Of a stretch of 41,222 bases of DNA, positions 33,378-41,222 are shown one piece after another (position 1 is the first letter of the stretch; every line of letters starts with the position of its first letter). The stretch spans positions 1 through 41,222 of the forward strand of contig JAJYOG010000014.1 of the NCBI GenBank assembly GCA_021785935.1, written 5' to 3'. A model generated the notes under the pieces. That model made no database searches, had not been told where the DNA came from, and saw only the letters and a program-made list of their open reading frames with translations. Both the position numbers and the translations under genes were made by a program. Origin of the DNA: Actinomycetes bacterium. GTDB lineage: Bacteria > Actinomycetota > Thermoleophilia > BMS3ABIN01.

Positions 33378-35048
33378 ATGTTGAGAGACAGATTAGTAAA
33401 GATTATTCTCATCGTAATGATGATGTCGTTGGTTTTGTTGCTTCTGGGTGGTGTTGCCGCGGCTCAGGCCCAGAGCGCAGCTCCGGCTGATGCGGCCGCG
33501 GACGCGCCGACCACGGATCCCAACGGCTCCGCGACCGGTTCGGCTTCAGATCTGACCAATGCCACCACCGGCGAAGATCTTTCGCTCGATAACCTGGCGG
33601 CCGAGGTCGGGCACACCAAGATTTCACTTAACTATGTCTGGTTGATGGTTGGCTTCGCGCTGGTCTTCTTCATGCAGGCCGGCTTCGCGCTGCTGGAAAC
33701 CGGCTTCACCAGGGCCAAGAATGCCGTGCATACGATGTCGATGAACCTTGTAGTCTTCTTCATCGGGGTCATCGGTTTCTACTTTGTCGGCTTCCCGCTT
33801 ATGTTTGGCGGCCTCGGCCATCTGCCTACGCTGGGAGGCGTCGGCAACCTGGACGGAATGGTCGAAATCGCCAAAGGCTGGGGCATCATCGGCACCCATG
33901 GCCTCTTCGGCAATGGTATCTATGATGTAGGAATCCTGGCTCTGTTTCTGTTCGAGCTGGTCTTCATGGACGCGGCGGCTACGATTCCCACAGGCGCCAT
34001 GGCCGAGAGATTGAAATTCTCTTCGTTTATCATCTTCGGTTTCTTCATGTCCATGTTCCTGTATCCGCTGTTTGGCAACTGGGTCTGGGGCGGGGGCTGG
34101 CTGTCGCAACTGGGCAACAACCTCGGCTGGGGCAACGGCTATCTTGACTTCGCCGGTTCCTCGGTTGTGCATGCCATGGGCGGCCTGACGGCGCTCGCCG
34201 GCGCCTATGTGCTCGGTCCGCGCATCGGTAAGTTCAACAAGGATGGCAGCCCCAACGCCATTCCAGGTCATCATATTCCGATGGCGGTTCTGGGGACAAT
34301 GATCCTGGCTTTCGGCTGGATCGGTTTTAACGGCGCCAGCACGCTGGCGGGCGGCGACCTGCGCCTGGCGGTTATTATCACTAACACTTTCCTGTCTTGC
34401 GCCGCGGGTGGCCTCGTTGCCCTCTTCCTGATGTGGAAGATCTTCGGTAAGCCGGACATATCCATGTCAGCCAACGGCTGCCTCGCCGGCCTGGTCGCGA
34501 TCACCGCGCCCTGTGCTTTCGTGGCTCCCTGGGCGGCGCTGGTTATTGGCACAATCGCTGGTGCTCTGGTAGTCGGAGCCGTCTTCTTTGTCGAGCGTGT
34601 GCTCAAAGTCGACGATCCCGTCGGCGCCGTGGCGGTACATGGAGCCAACGGCCTCTGGGGCGTCATCGCCCTGGGCATCTTCGCTGACGGCACCTACGGC
34701 GCCGGCTTCAACGGCGTCACTGAGAACGTCAAGGGACTGCTTTACGGCGGCACCGGGCAGATGTATGCGCAGCTTCTGGGCGCCGGCACCGTTATAGTGG
34801 TGGCGCTGGGTGGCGGTTTCGTCTTCTTCAAGGTGCTAGACGCCATCATGGGAATGAGGGTCACGGCGGAAGAAGAAATCCAGGGCCTCGATCTGCCCCA
34901 GATGGGCACCCTGGCCTATCCGGACTTCTCCGGTTCATCGCCGGACTGGATCGCTCCTCATCCTTCAGGATTGGGTGCGCCTCCCGGAAAGGTGGCCGTG
35001 TCACCCTCATTGATAGTCGGCGCTGAGGAAGGAGTGAGCCATCCATGA
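33378..35048 (+). CDS. amt: Ammonium transporter (Amt) with signal peptide and long tail
   Basis: This is a 556-residue Amt channel protein. A signal peptide (MLRDRLVKI, hydrophobic core, then AAAQAQSAAPA) leads to an Ala/Thr/Asp-rich stretch of about 60 residues before the first transmembrane helix. The two channel His residues are present (SVVHAMGGLTALAG and VAVHGANGLWG). The Asp before the first (LDFAGSS) is the usual ammonium-binding-site residue. The C-terminal tail after the last helix is about 60 residues, where GlnK normally docks. It shares ATGA with glnK1, so it is regulated with it. It is divergent from nifH. Confidence 0.96.
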   Translation: MLRDRLVKIILIVMMMSLVLLLLGGVAAAQAQSAAPADAAADAPTTDPNGSATGSASDLTNATTGEDLSLDNLAAEVGHTKISLNYVWLMVGFALVFFMQAGFALLETGFTRAKNAVHTMSMNLVVFFIGVIGFYFVGFPLMFGGLGHLPTLGGVGNLDGMVEIAKGWGIIGTHGLFGNGIYDVGILALFLFELVFMDAAATIPTGAMAERLKFSSFIIFGFFMSMFLYPLFGNWVWGGGWLSQLGNNLGWGNGYLDFAGSSVVHAMGGLTALAGAYVLGPRIGKFNKDGSPNAIPGHHIPMAVLGTMILAFGWIGFNGASTLAGGDLRLAVIITNTFLSCAAGGLVALFLMWKIFGKPDISMSANGCLAGLVAITAPCAFVAPWAALVIGTIAGALVVGAVFFVERVLKVDDPVGAVAVHGANGLWGVIALGIFADGTYGAGFNGVTENVKGLLYGGTGQMYAQLLGAGTVIVVALGGGFVFFKVLDAIMGMRVTAEEEIQGLDLPQMGTLAYPDFSGSSPDWIAPHPSGLGAPPGKVAVSPSLIVGAEEGVSHP

Positions 35049-35383
35049 AAAAGATCGAAGCGGTGATCAGGCACATCAAGCTCGATGATGTGAAAACGGC
35101 GCTCGACGGCATCGGTGTGCGCGGCATGACGGTGACGGATGTTAAAGGCGCCGGGAAGCAAAAAGGCTACACTGAGACCTGGCGAGGCAGTAAGCTGGAT
35201 GTCTTCCTCAACCCCAAGCTTCTGTTAAAGATAGTCGTTCCGGATGACATGGCCGGCAAAGTGGTGGAAACGATCAGGGAAAATGCTCGTACCGGTGAAA
35301 TCGGCGATGGCAAGATATTCGTCTCCACTATTGAGGATGCCATAGCTATCCGGACTGGCGTCACCGGAGATGACGCCCTCTAA
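35045..35383 (+). CDS. glnK1: GlnK-type PII signal protein (paired with amt 1)
   Basis: This is a 112-residue PII protein. Its start overlaps the amt1 stop (ATGA). The T-loop (KGYTETWRGSKLDVFLNPK) has Leu at the position of Tyr51, so it cannot be uridylylated or adenylylated there. The B- and C-loops (GEIGDGKIFV, IRTGVTG) for ATP and 2-oxoglutarate binding are intact. It should bind the paired Amt under nitrogen sufficiency. The gene is followed 16 bases later by a 12-bp-arm inverted repeat. Confidence 0.95.
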   Translation: MKKIEAVIRHIKLDDVKTALDGIGVRGMTVTDVKGAGKQKGYTETWRGSKLDVFLNPKLLLKIVVPDDMAGKVVETIRENARTGEIGDGKIFVSTIEDAIAIRTGVTGDDAL

Positions 35384-35398
35384 GGCAAAATATCTCCC

Positions 35399-35449
35399 GA
35401 ACAGATCGATTCGGTTCTGCGGCTAATTCCTGCCCGGATCGATCTGTTC
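35399..35449 (+). terminator. Long inverted repeat after amt1-glnK1
   Basis: GAACAGATCGAT (35399-35410) pairs with ATCGATCTGTTC (35438-35449), and CGG/CCG extends the stem after one mismatch. No T-run follows, so it may be a processing or anti-decay hairpin rather than a classical terminator. Confidence 0.55.
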
Positions 35450-35477
35450 CGCTAAATAGTTCGATTGTTTCTCCTCG

Positions 35478-35509
35478 TGGGGCCCGGCCGCGAATGCGGC
35501 CGGGCCCCA
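35478..35509. terminator. Perfect 14-bp GC-rich hairpin
   Basis: TGGGGCCCGGCCGC (35478-35491), loop GAAT, then GCGGCCGGGCCCCA (35496-35509). All 14 pairs are perfect. It lies between glnK1 and glnK2 with no T-run downstream on either strand. It may end transcription by stalling or block read-through from either side. Confidence 0.6.
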
Positions 35510-35793
35510 TTATCATTCACATCCGGCAGCGCGGATCTCCGCTCCGGGCCTCAAGCTTTTTCCATATGTACAAGAGCGCGAAAATTTCCTGCTCCATACG
35601 TCCAATCACCTCTGTATAAACATCAACTTAAAACTTGCTCCTCATGGCTAACGTAGTTTTTTGTCCCTCTGGCTAGACTCACAAATGTACAAGGACAGAA
35701 GTACAAGATCACAGGCAACGGATTTGTCCCGGTCACAAAAAAACCGAGCCGGGCAGGCGTTCGTTCAGCAATGAGTATCTGGAGGTGATTTTT
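35510..35793 (+). promoter_or_regulatory. glnK2 upstream region with TGTACAA words
   Basis: No gene is seen. TGTACAA occurs at 35567-35573 and 35686-35692, AGTACAA at 35700-35706 and TGTATAA at 35613-35619. The pair at 35687 and 35701 is a direct repeat of GTACAAG with a 14-base period. These are candidate operator half-sites. GGAGGTGA (35781-35788) is the glnK2 ribosome site. Confidence 0.4.
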
Positions 35794-36132
35794 ATGAAAA
35801 AGGTTGAAGCTTTCATCCGCCACGAGAAAGTGGAGGAAGTGCGCGATGCCCTTTCGTCGATCGGCATCGAAGGCATGAGTTTCTCGGAGATCAAGGGGTT
35901 TGGCCGCCAGAAGGGTTACACCGAGACTTACCGTGGCGCCAAGGTCACGATTCACCTGCGGCCCAAGGTCAAGGTGGAAATTGTTGTAGATGACAACGCC
36001 GTGGACAAGGTTGTTGCCACCCTGGGAGAGGCCGCCCGCACCGGCGACATCGGAGACGGCAAGATATTTGTGACTCCGGTCGAGTTCGCCATGAGGATCA
36101 GGACCGGTGAAACCGGCCCGCAGGTACTGTAA
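35794..36132 (+). CDS. glnK2: GlnK-type PII signal protein (paired with amt 2)
   Basis: This is a 112-residue PII protein. The ATG at 35794 follows TGGAGGTGA, so the GTG at 35785 that overlaps the ribosome site is not used. The T-loop reads KGYTETYRGAKVTIHLRPK. Val takes the place of Tyr51. IGDGKIFVTPVEFAMRIRTGETG is the usual ATP/2-oxoglutarate site. It lies 64 bases upstream of amt2. The order PII then Amt is opposite to the other two pairs. Confidence 0.95.
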   Translation: MKKVEAFIRHEKVEEVRDALSSIGIEGMSFSEIKGFGRQKGYTETYRGAKVTIHLRPKVKVEIVVDDNAVDKVVATLGEAARTGDIGDGKIFVTPVEFAMRIRTGETGPQVL

Positions 36133-36196
36133 AAAAACGGTCCGGCGGGCGGGGAGCTCCCGGATTTGTCGTTCGAGTAAATCTGGAGGGATTCTA

Positions 36197-37711
36197 GTGA
36201 AAATATTTAGACAATTATCAACAAGGCTATCGCGTCACCGCAGGTTCTCGCGGTTCGCGGCCCTCGCCATAGCGGTGATGCTCTTGCTGCTGACGGTGCC
36301 GGCGCTGGCGATGGCCCAGGACGGCGCCCCATCAGCGGAGTCGATCGCGGTCGATACCGTCTGGGTGATGCTGGCGACATTTCTGGTCTTCTTTATGCAG
36401 GCCGGTTTTTTTACGCTCGAAGTCGGTTTCTCCCGGGCCAAAAACGCTGGACACATCGCCTGGAAGATTCTGGTCAATATGGCCATTTCCGGGTTGGTCT
36501 TCTGGGCGGCAGGTTTCGCCATCGCCTTCGGCACCGGTTCGAGTTTTGCTGGTTCCAGCGGCTGGTTCTTAAACGTGACGCCGGATAACACCAGCAGTGT
36601 TTTCGCTTCACTCGCTTATAGCAACGTGCCCATCTCCGCCAAGTTCCTGTTTGAGTTTGCCTTCGCCTCCGTATCGTTGGCAATCGTATATGGAGCGCTT
36701 CTCGAACGAACCAAGATGGTGGTTTATTTTGTCTTCGGGATCGTTTTCTCCGCGATCATCTATCCTATTGTTGGCCACTGGATCTGGGGTGGAGGCTGGC
36801 TGGCGCAGTTCGGCATGCAGGATTTTGCCGGCTCTACGGTAGTTCACCTGGTTGGAGCTACCTCCGCGCTCGTCGGTGCTCTGGCGCTGGGTCCAAGAAT
36901 CGGCAAGTACGGGAGGGATGGCAAACCCAAACCAATCCCAGGCCACAGCATGCCGCTGGCGCTTCTGGGTGTCGTCATTCTCTGGCTGGGATGGTTTGGA
37001 TTTAATCCCGGCAGCACCCTGAACGCCATGGATCTTAGCTTCGCCGACATCGCTCTGGTCACCAACATGGCGGCGGTCGCCGGTGTACTTACCGCTATGG
37101 CCACCGCCTGGCTGGTGATGGGCAAGCCCGACATCGGCATGACCGCCAATGGCGCTATTGCCGCTCTGGTAGCCATAACCGCCGGCTCCGGTTTTGTCGA
37201 GCCCTGGGCGGCCGTTATCATTGGTGGCGTGGCTGGCGCGGTCATGGTGCTGATGGTGCTCTTCATCGACAGGATCAGGATCGACGATCCCATCGGCGCC
37301 CTCTCCTGCCACGGCATTTCTGGTATCTGGGGAACGCTTGCCACCGGGCTCTTTGCGACCCCGGCAGCGGCTGAACGCCTCAAGGTTGGCACCGCCGGAT
37401 TATTTTACGGCGGCGGTTTTCACCAGCTTGGCGTTCAGGCCCTCGGCATCAGTGCGGTGTTCGCCTTTGTGCTCATATGTTCAGGCGCTGTTTTCTACGG
37501 TCTCAAGTATACCGTTGGCATCCGTTTGTCACCGGCACAGGAACTGAGCGGTTCGGACTTCGCAGAGCATGGTATGTGGGGCTATCCCGAGCACTTCGTC
37601 GGTCCCGACGACGGCACCGATGGTACCGCGCTGGCCGATCGCCTGCGCGGGGTTGCGCAGAAGGATCATGGAACTGGCGCGCCTTCAGCGGCGCCACCGG
37701 TCCAGGCTTAA
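36197..37711 (+). CDS. amt: Ammonium transporter (Amt), second paralogue with signal peptide
   Basis: This is a 504-residue Amt. The chosen start is GTG at 36197 because TGGAGGG precedes it and the protein then opens with a signal peptide (RLSRHRRFSRFAALAIAV, then PALAMAQ). A longer frame to 36107 overlaps glnK2. Channel His residues are in STVVHLVGATSA and LSCHGISGIWG, and QDFAGS holds the binding-site Asp. The C-terminal tail (about 50 residues) is rich in Asp, Gly and Ala. It is a paralogue of amt1, but the sequences have diverged well beyond recent duplication. Confidence 0.94.
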   Translation: MKIFRQLSTRLSRHRRFSRFAALAIAVMLLLLTVPALAMAQDGAPSAESIAVDTVWVMLATFLVFFMQAGFFTLEVGFSRAKNAGHIAWKILVNMAISGLVFWAAGFAIAFGTGSSFAGSSGWFLNVTPDNTSSVFASLAYSNVPISAKFLFEFAFASVSLAIVYGALLERTKMVVYFVFGIVFSAIIYPIVGHWIWGGGWLAQFGMQDFAGSTVVHLVGATSALVGALALGPRIGKYGRDGKPKPIPGHSMPLALLGVVILWLGWFGFNPGSTLNAMDLSFADIALVTNMAAVAGVLTAMATAWLVMGKPDIGMTANGAIAALVAITAGSGFVEPWAAVIIGGVAGAVMVLMVLFIDRIRIDDPIGALSCHGISGIWGTLATGLFATPAAAERLKVGTAGLFYGGGFHQLGVQALGISAVFAFVLICSGAVFYGLKYTVGIRLSPAQELSGSDFAEHGMWGYPEHFVGPDDGTDGTALADRLRGVAQKDHGTGAPSAAPPVQA

Positions 37712-37751
37712 ACGACGGCGTTTAGAAAAAGCGTCGCAGCAGACACGAATG

Positions 37752-37797
37752 AATCAGGGATGACTTAGCGGCCCGCCAGGGCCGCCATTCCTGTTTG
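37752..37797 (+). terminator. Terminator after glnK2-amt2
   Basis: GCGGCCC (37768-37774), loop GCCA, GGGCCGC (37779-37785). Flanking CAGGGATG and CATTCCTG extend the stem with one wobble pair around an asymmetric internal loop. It is followed by TGTTTGTCC, which is only weakly T-rich. Confidence 0.6.
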
Positions 37798-37957
37798 TCC
37801 TTACGTACAATCTTCATTTCCATCATTATGGCCAGAGGGCCAATCACTGCCGCAACGGTGGTTTGTACAATTGGCCTCATACTTATGGAGCATAATCGCG
37901 CCCGAACTTTGTACTAAGAGCACAGGGGAGGGCGCCGAACCACCGAAGGAGCGGCTC
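37798..37957 (+). promoter_or_regulatory. amt3 upstream region with TGTACAA-like words
   Basis: No gene is seen. CGTACAA lies at 37804-37810, TGTACAA at 37864-37870, and TGTACTAA at 37910-37917. These words are like those upstream of glnK2. AAGGAG (37946-37951) is the amt3 ribosome site. A -10 box was not certain. Confidence 0.35.
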
Positions 37958-39181
37958 ATGAACGCCCCCACAGGGCTAACCGATCTAGTCAGCGCTGGAA
38001 ATGTTTTTTTCCTGTTATGGGGGGCGGTGCTGATCTTTTCCATGCACGCCGGTTTTGCTTTCCTCGAAGCCGGAAGTGTCAGGAAAAAGAATATTGTCAA
38101 TGCGCTCACCAAGATTCCCACGGACTGGGCCGTTTCTACGATCATTTACTTCCTGATCGGATTTCCGCTTGCCTATGGCATTACCTTTCTCAGTAGCGCC
38201 ACCAACCTGCTCGGAGACAACTCCGGATTTAACCTGGCCCATTTTTTCTTTCTGCTCTGCTTCGCCGCTGTCATTCCGGCGATCATCAGCGGCGGCGTTG
38301 CCGAGCGCATGAAGTTCGGGCCGCAAGTGCTGGCAGGAGCAATTTTTGTAGCCTTGGCCTATCCCCTGTTCGAGGGCCTTGTCTGGGGCCGCTTCAATGT
38401 CTTGGGAGCCCCCGATGGCTGGTTGGCAAGCATTTTCGGAGCCGGTTTTCACGATTACGCCGGTTCGGTGGTAGTGCATGCGATGGGCGGCTGGTTGGCG
38501 CTTCCCGCCATTCTGCTGCTTGGCCCCAGGATGGGGCGTTATGTAAATGGAGACAGCCGGCCTCTGCAGATTCATAGTGTTCCCTTTGTTGCCCTCGGCA
38601 GCTGGCTCCTAATGGTGGGATGGTTTGGTTTCAACGTAGCTTCGGCCGCGGAGCTACCGAAGATTTCCGGACTGGTGGCGGCCAACTCGCTGCTGGCGAT
38701 GGGCGGCGGCCTGCTAGCGGCGGTGCTGGTCTCCAAACGCGACAGCGTATTTGTCTACAACGGCGCCCTCGCCGGTCTGGTGGCGGTCTGCGCCGGCTCC
38801 GACCTCATGCATCCACTGGCGGCGCTTGCCGTAGGCGTGGTCGCGGGCATAATCTTCGTCAAGGGATTTCTCTGGGCCAACGAGAAGCTGCGCATTGATG
38901 ATGTTCTCGGAGTCTGGCCGCTGCACGGACTCTGCGGCACCTGGGGCGGCATTGCCGCGGGTATATTTGGATATCAGCAGCTTGGCGGCGTCGGCGGCGT
39001 CAGTTTCTTCGCACAGCTGGCCGGCACGCTGGCCTGTATTGTGATCGCCCTGGCGATATCCACCGTTACTTACTTTATTCTCAAGAAGACTTATGGCATC
39101 CGGCTTTCGCCGCAGGAGGAGCTGCTCGGCTCCGACCTTTCCATCCATGCCGGCAAGGCCTATCCCGAGGAGTTGATCTAA
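37958..39181 (+). CDS. amt: Ammonium transporter (Amt), third paralogue, short form
   Basis: This is a 407-residue Amt without a signal peptide or long N-terminal extension. It begins MNAPTGLTDLVSAGNVFFLLWG, so the first helix is near the N-terminus. The ATG at 37958 follows AAGGAG. An upstream frame to 37871 is not supported. Channel His residues lie in SVVVHAMGGWLAL and WPLHGLCGTWG, and HDYAGS has the binding Asp. It is a different subfamily from the first two. glnK3 starts directly after its TAA. Confidence 0.94.
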   Translation: MNAPTGLTDLVSAGNVFFLLWGAVLIFSMHAGFAFLEAGSVRKKNIVNALTKIPTDWAVSTIIYFLIGFPLAYGITFLSSATNLLGDNSGFNLAHFFFLLCFAAVIPAIISGGVAERMKFGPQVLAGAIFVALAYPLFEGLVWGRFNVLGAPDGWLASIFGAGFHDYAGSVVVHAMGGWLALPAILLLGPRMGRYVNGDSRPLQIHSVPFVALGSWLLMVGWFGFNVASAAELPKISGLVAANSLLAMGGGLLAAVLVSKRDSVFVYNGALAGLVAVCAGSDLMHPLAALAVGVVAGIIFVKGFLWANEKLRIDDVLGVWPLHGLCGTWGGIAAGIFGYQQLGGVGGVSFFAQLAGTLACIVIALAISTVTYFILKKTYGIRLSPQEELLGSDLSIHAGKAYPEELI

Positions 39182-39541
39182 ATGGAACTCGCCTCCACCA
39201 GGTTCACCATGATCCAGTGTGTCTTTAAAGGCGAAAGGCTCTTCGAGGTGCAAAAGGCCATGGAAGAAATAGACATTGTGGGCATGACTATCTGGGAAGT
39301 CAAAGGCCACGGCCGGCAGATGGGCCACATCGAACATTACCGCGGTCTTGAGACCAAGGTTAATCTTCTGCCTAAGCTGATGCTGGAGATAGTCGTTCCC
39401 GACGACGAGGTTGAGATCATCGTAAAATCGCTGCTGGAAGCCGCGCGCACGGGAGATATAGGAGATGGCAAGATCTTTCTCCTGCCGGTTGCCGACGTAA
39501 TTCGCGTTAGAACCGGCGAAAGAGGAGAGAAGGCAATCTAA
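39182..39541 (+). CDS. glnK3: GlnK-type PII signal protein (paired with amt 3)
   Basis: This is a 119-residue PII protein with an N-terminal extension of about seven residues (MELASTR). It starts at the base after the amt3 stop. The T-loop (MGHIEHYRGLETKVNLLPK) has Thr at the Tyr51 position. ARTGDIGDGKIFLLPVADVIRVRTGERG is the usual ATP/2-oxoglutarate part. Its stop codon lies inside the left arm of a 36-bp perfect palindrome. It is the most diverged of the three. Confidence 0.94.
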   Translation: MELASTRFTMIQCVFKGERLFEVQKAMEEIDIVGMTIWEVKGHGRQMGHIEHYRGLETKVNLLPKLMLEIVVPDDEVEIIVKSLLEAARTGDIGDGKIFLLPVADVIRVRTGERGEKAI

Positions 39542-39633
39542 TTTCGGGGTAATTTCGGGGACACAATACTAAATTCCAAAATTTCCTGTATTCCGAAAAT
39601 TTAGTATTGTGTCCCCGAAATTACCCCGAAATT
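39540..39633. repeat. 36-bp perfect palindrome carrying two inverted REP-like elements
   Basis: The left arm (39540-39575) and right arm (39598-39633) are exact reverse complements, with a 22-base loop. Each arm contains AATTTCGGGG twice, the second as part of the 25-bp element. The left arm begins inside the glnK3 TAA, so the element has been fixed against the gene end. On RNA it would form a very long hairpin. Confidence 0.97.
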
Positions 39634-39768
39634 ATACATACGTACAGACAAACCAGCCGTTATTGTATCCACACGGATAATCAATAGCGGTTTCACGCTT
39701 TATACAATGGGCCATATTCATTTAAGGCTCTCGATCATATAATCTGCGAACGTACGGTCATATAATCT
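39632..39768 (+). promoter_or_regulatory. glnA upstream region
   Basis: No gene is seen. TTATACA (reverse of TGTATAA) lies at 39632-39638 and 39700-39706, CGTACA at 39641-39646. TCATATAATCT is a direct repeat at 39735-39745 and 39758-39768 (period 23). Each copy contains TATAAT, so tandem -10 boxes are possible. No clear -35 goes with them. Confidence 0.45.
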
Positions 39769-39822
39769 TCGATCGTGTATTCTATTGCAGACCTATCAAC
39801 CCCCAAGGAGGATGAAGAGAAG

Positions 39823-41145
39823 ATGGACAAGGAACAGGTAATGAAGATTGTCAAAGAGCAGGACGTAAAATTTATACGTTTCTGGTTCACGGATGTGGTG
39901 GGTGCCCTCAAGAGTTTTGCCGTGACGGCAGCTGAGCTTGAGGCCGGTCTCAACAATGGCATGGGTTTTGACGGCTCGTCGATCACTGGTTATCAGGATA
40001 TTGAAGAGAGCGATATGATCGCCATGCCAGACCCATCGACCTTCAAAATTCTTCCCTGGCGCGGTGAAGAACACAAGGTAGGCCGCATGATCTGCGACGT
40101 TCTCAATCCCGACGGTACTCCTTACGAGGGCGATCCCCGCTACCAGCTCAAGCGCGCCCTCAAGCGGGCGGAGGACATGGGCTTCGATCACTTCTATGTC
40201 GGGCCCGAACTAGAGTTCTTCTATTTCAAGGATTCCTCGGGAACCGAGATTCTGGACAAGGGCGGTTACTTCGATCTGACACCGCTGGACGTGGCCAGTG
40301 ACCTGAGGCGCGACACAGTCATGGCCCTTGAGGAGATGGGCATCCACGTCGAGTACAGCCATCACGAGGTCGGCCCCAGTCAGCACGAGATCGACATCAG
40401 GTTCGGCGATGCCCTGAAGATCGCCGACGACGCCATGACTTACCGACTGGTCGTCAAGGAGATTGCCGAGCAGTACGGTGTCTATGCTACGTTCATGCCC
40501 AAGCCGATCTTTGGCGAGAACGGAAGCGGCATGCACACGCATCAGTCGCTCTTCCGCGGCAATGACAATGCCTTTTTTGACAGTGAGGATAAGTACTTCC
40601 TGAGCAAGGAAGCCAAGGGCTACATCGCCGGGCTTTTAAAGCACGCAAGCGAGATGAGCGCGGTCTTCGCCCAATGGGTCAACTCCTACAAGCGCCTGGT
40701 GCCGGGCTATGAGGCTCCTGTCTACAAGGCATGGTCACGGCGCAACCGCTCAGCTCTGATCCGGGTGCCTATGTACCACCCCGGCCAGGAAAAGGCCACT
40801 CGTTGCGAATTCCGCAGCCCGGACCCTGCCTGCAATCCGTATCTGACTTTCGCGGTAATGCTTCAGGCCGGACTCGAAGGAATTGAGAAGGGGTACGAAA
40901 TCGAGGATCCAATGGAAATGAACCTCTATGACCTGTCCGACAAGGAGCGCGAAGAGATGGGGATTCAGACGCTGCCCGAGAGCATGGGTGACGCCATCAA
41001 GGAAATCGAGAAGAGCGAACTGATGAAGAACGCGCTTGGAGATCATATCTTCTCGCGTTTCATTGAACTTAAGAAGAAGGATTGGAACGATTACCGCGTA
41101 CAGTTGACGCAGTGGGAAATGGATAATTACCTGTCGATTCTGTAG
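39823..41145 (+). CDS. glnA: Glutamine synthetase, type I (alpha-like)
   Basis: This is a 440-residue glutamine synthetase that ligates ammonium to glutamate with ATP. It has the GSI hallmarks: MGFDGSSITGYQDIEESDM near residue 50, the metal-binding GPELEFFYF, HHEVGPSQHEIDIRF, NGSGMHTHQSLF, and the ATP site KRLVPGYEAPVYKAWSRRNRSALIRVP. The protein is short, as in GSI-alpha, and I see no adenylylation-site NLYDLPPEE-like loop; NLYDLSDKEREE occupies that region, so control by adenylylation looks unlikely. The ATG at 39823 follows AAGGAGG. It ends the nitrogen block. Confidence 0.97.
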   Translation: MDKEQVMKIVKEQDVKFIRFWFTDVVGALKSFAVTAAELEAGLNNGMGFDGSSITGYQDIEESDMIAMPDPSTFKILPWRGEEHKVGRMICDVLNPDGTPYEGDPRYQLKRALKRAEDMGFDHFYVGPELEFFYFKDSSGTEILDKGGYFDLTPLDVASDLRRDTVMALEEMGIHVEYSHHEVGPSQHEIDIRFGDALKIADDAMTYRLVVKEIAEQYGVYATFMPKPIFGENGSGMHTHQSLFRGNDNAFFDSEDKYFLSKEAKGYIAGLLKHASEMSAVFAQWVNSYKRLVPGYEAPVYKAWSRRNRSALIRVPMYHPGQEKATRCEFRSPDPACNPYLTFAVMLQAGLEGIEKGYEIEDPMEMNLYDLSDKEREEMGIQTLPESMGDAIKEIEKSELMKNALGDHIFSRFIELKKKDWNDYRVQLTQWEMDNYLSIL

Positions 41146-41146
41146 G

Positions 41147-41209
41147 GACGATTCCGCGGAGGATTCCGTAACACGATTACGTAAGATGATTCCGCTGACG
41201 ATTCCGCGG
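41147..41209. repeat. GATTCCG-rich direct repeats after glnA
   Basis: GACGATTCCGCGG occurs at 41147-41159 and 41197-41209. GATTCCG also appears between them. CGTAA-CACGA-TTACG forms a small palindrome in the middle. The window ends soon after, so the full array may extend further. Confidence 0.75.
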
Positions 41210-41222
41210 GGATCGTTATAGA

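Noticed and set aside
36107-36196. Amt2 start overlapping glnK2
   Set aside because: It would precede the ribosome site and signal peptide; GTG at 36197 has TGGAGGG and gives a normal signal peptide.

Overview
This window is a nitrogen-economy chromosome segment from a free-living bacterium. The organism cannot be fixed from the sequence. Coding regions are GC-rich and intergenic spacers are more AT-rich. The nif genes are of the anaerobe/methanogen-like type (order nifH-I1-I2-D-K-E-N-B, PII-like NifI proteins inside the operon, an insertion in NifD, a short NifK and a NifB without a NifX domain). I saw no sigma-54 (-24/-12) promoter in front of nifH. Drr-type ABC genes, a GT-C arabinosyltransferase-like enzyme and the nif type would suit a deep-branching, anaerobic or microaerobic actinobacterial or clostridia-like lineage, but that is inference.

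Layout: 0.1-1.6 kb, a GT-C membrane glycosyltransferase on the minus strand. 2.1-7.5 kb, a three-gene archaeal-style split glutamate synthase: a glutaminase subunit, a ferredoxin-FMN synthase subunit, and a GXGXG domain fused to the NADPH/FAD small subunit with a C-terminal ferredoxin. 7.8-15.9 kb, accessory genes: a membrane protein, a PpiC foldase, a G5-domain lipoprotein cut off from its signal peptide by a 14-bp tandem repeat, a macrodomain protein, another lipoprotein, a deleted Nudix remnant, a Drr-type ABC exporter, and a sulfite-oxidase-fold protein next to a small haem-b-like membrane protein. 16.0-18.5 kb, cydAB (bd oxidase). 18.5-24.1 kb, mixed genes (RDD, PAP2, DUF169, DUF362-ferredoxin, methyltransferase, Nudix). 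24.2-32.9 kb, the minus-strand operon nifH-nifI1-nifI2-nifD-nifK-nifE-nifN-nifB, ending in a hairpin/T-run terminator. 33.4-41.1 kb, three ammonium transporter/PII pairs (amt-glnK, glnK-amt, amt-glnK) and glnA.

The genes form a near-complete path from N2 to glutamate. Nitrogenase and its cofactor scaffold make ammonium, NifI1/NifI2 probably switch it off post-translationally, the Amt proteins retain or recover ammonium, the three GlnK proteins gate the Amt proteins, and GS plus GOGAT assimilate it. Cytochrome bd could lower local O2.

The least explained features are non-coding. Four 43-bp tandem hairpin units sit exactly between nifH and nifI1. A separate REP-like 25-bp element lies directly behind gltB1, behind gltB2, and twice as a 36-bp perfect palindrome overlapping the glnK3 stop codon. 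TGTATAA/TGTACAA-like words recur in the spacers of the nitrogen genes. Several short tandem duplications (14, 14, 17 and 20 bp) sit at gene starts or ends and alter frame or initiation signals. All three GlnK proteins lack the classical Tyr51 modification site.
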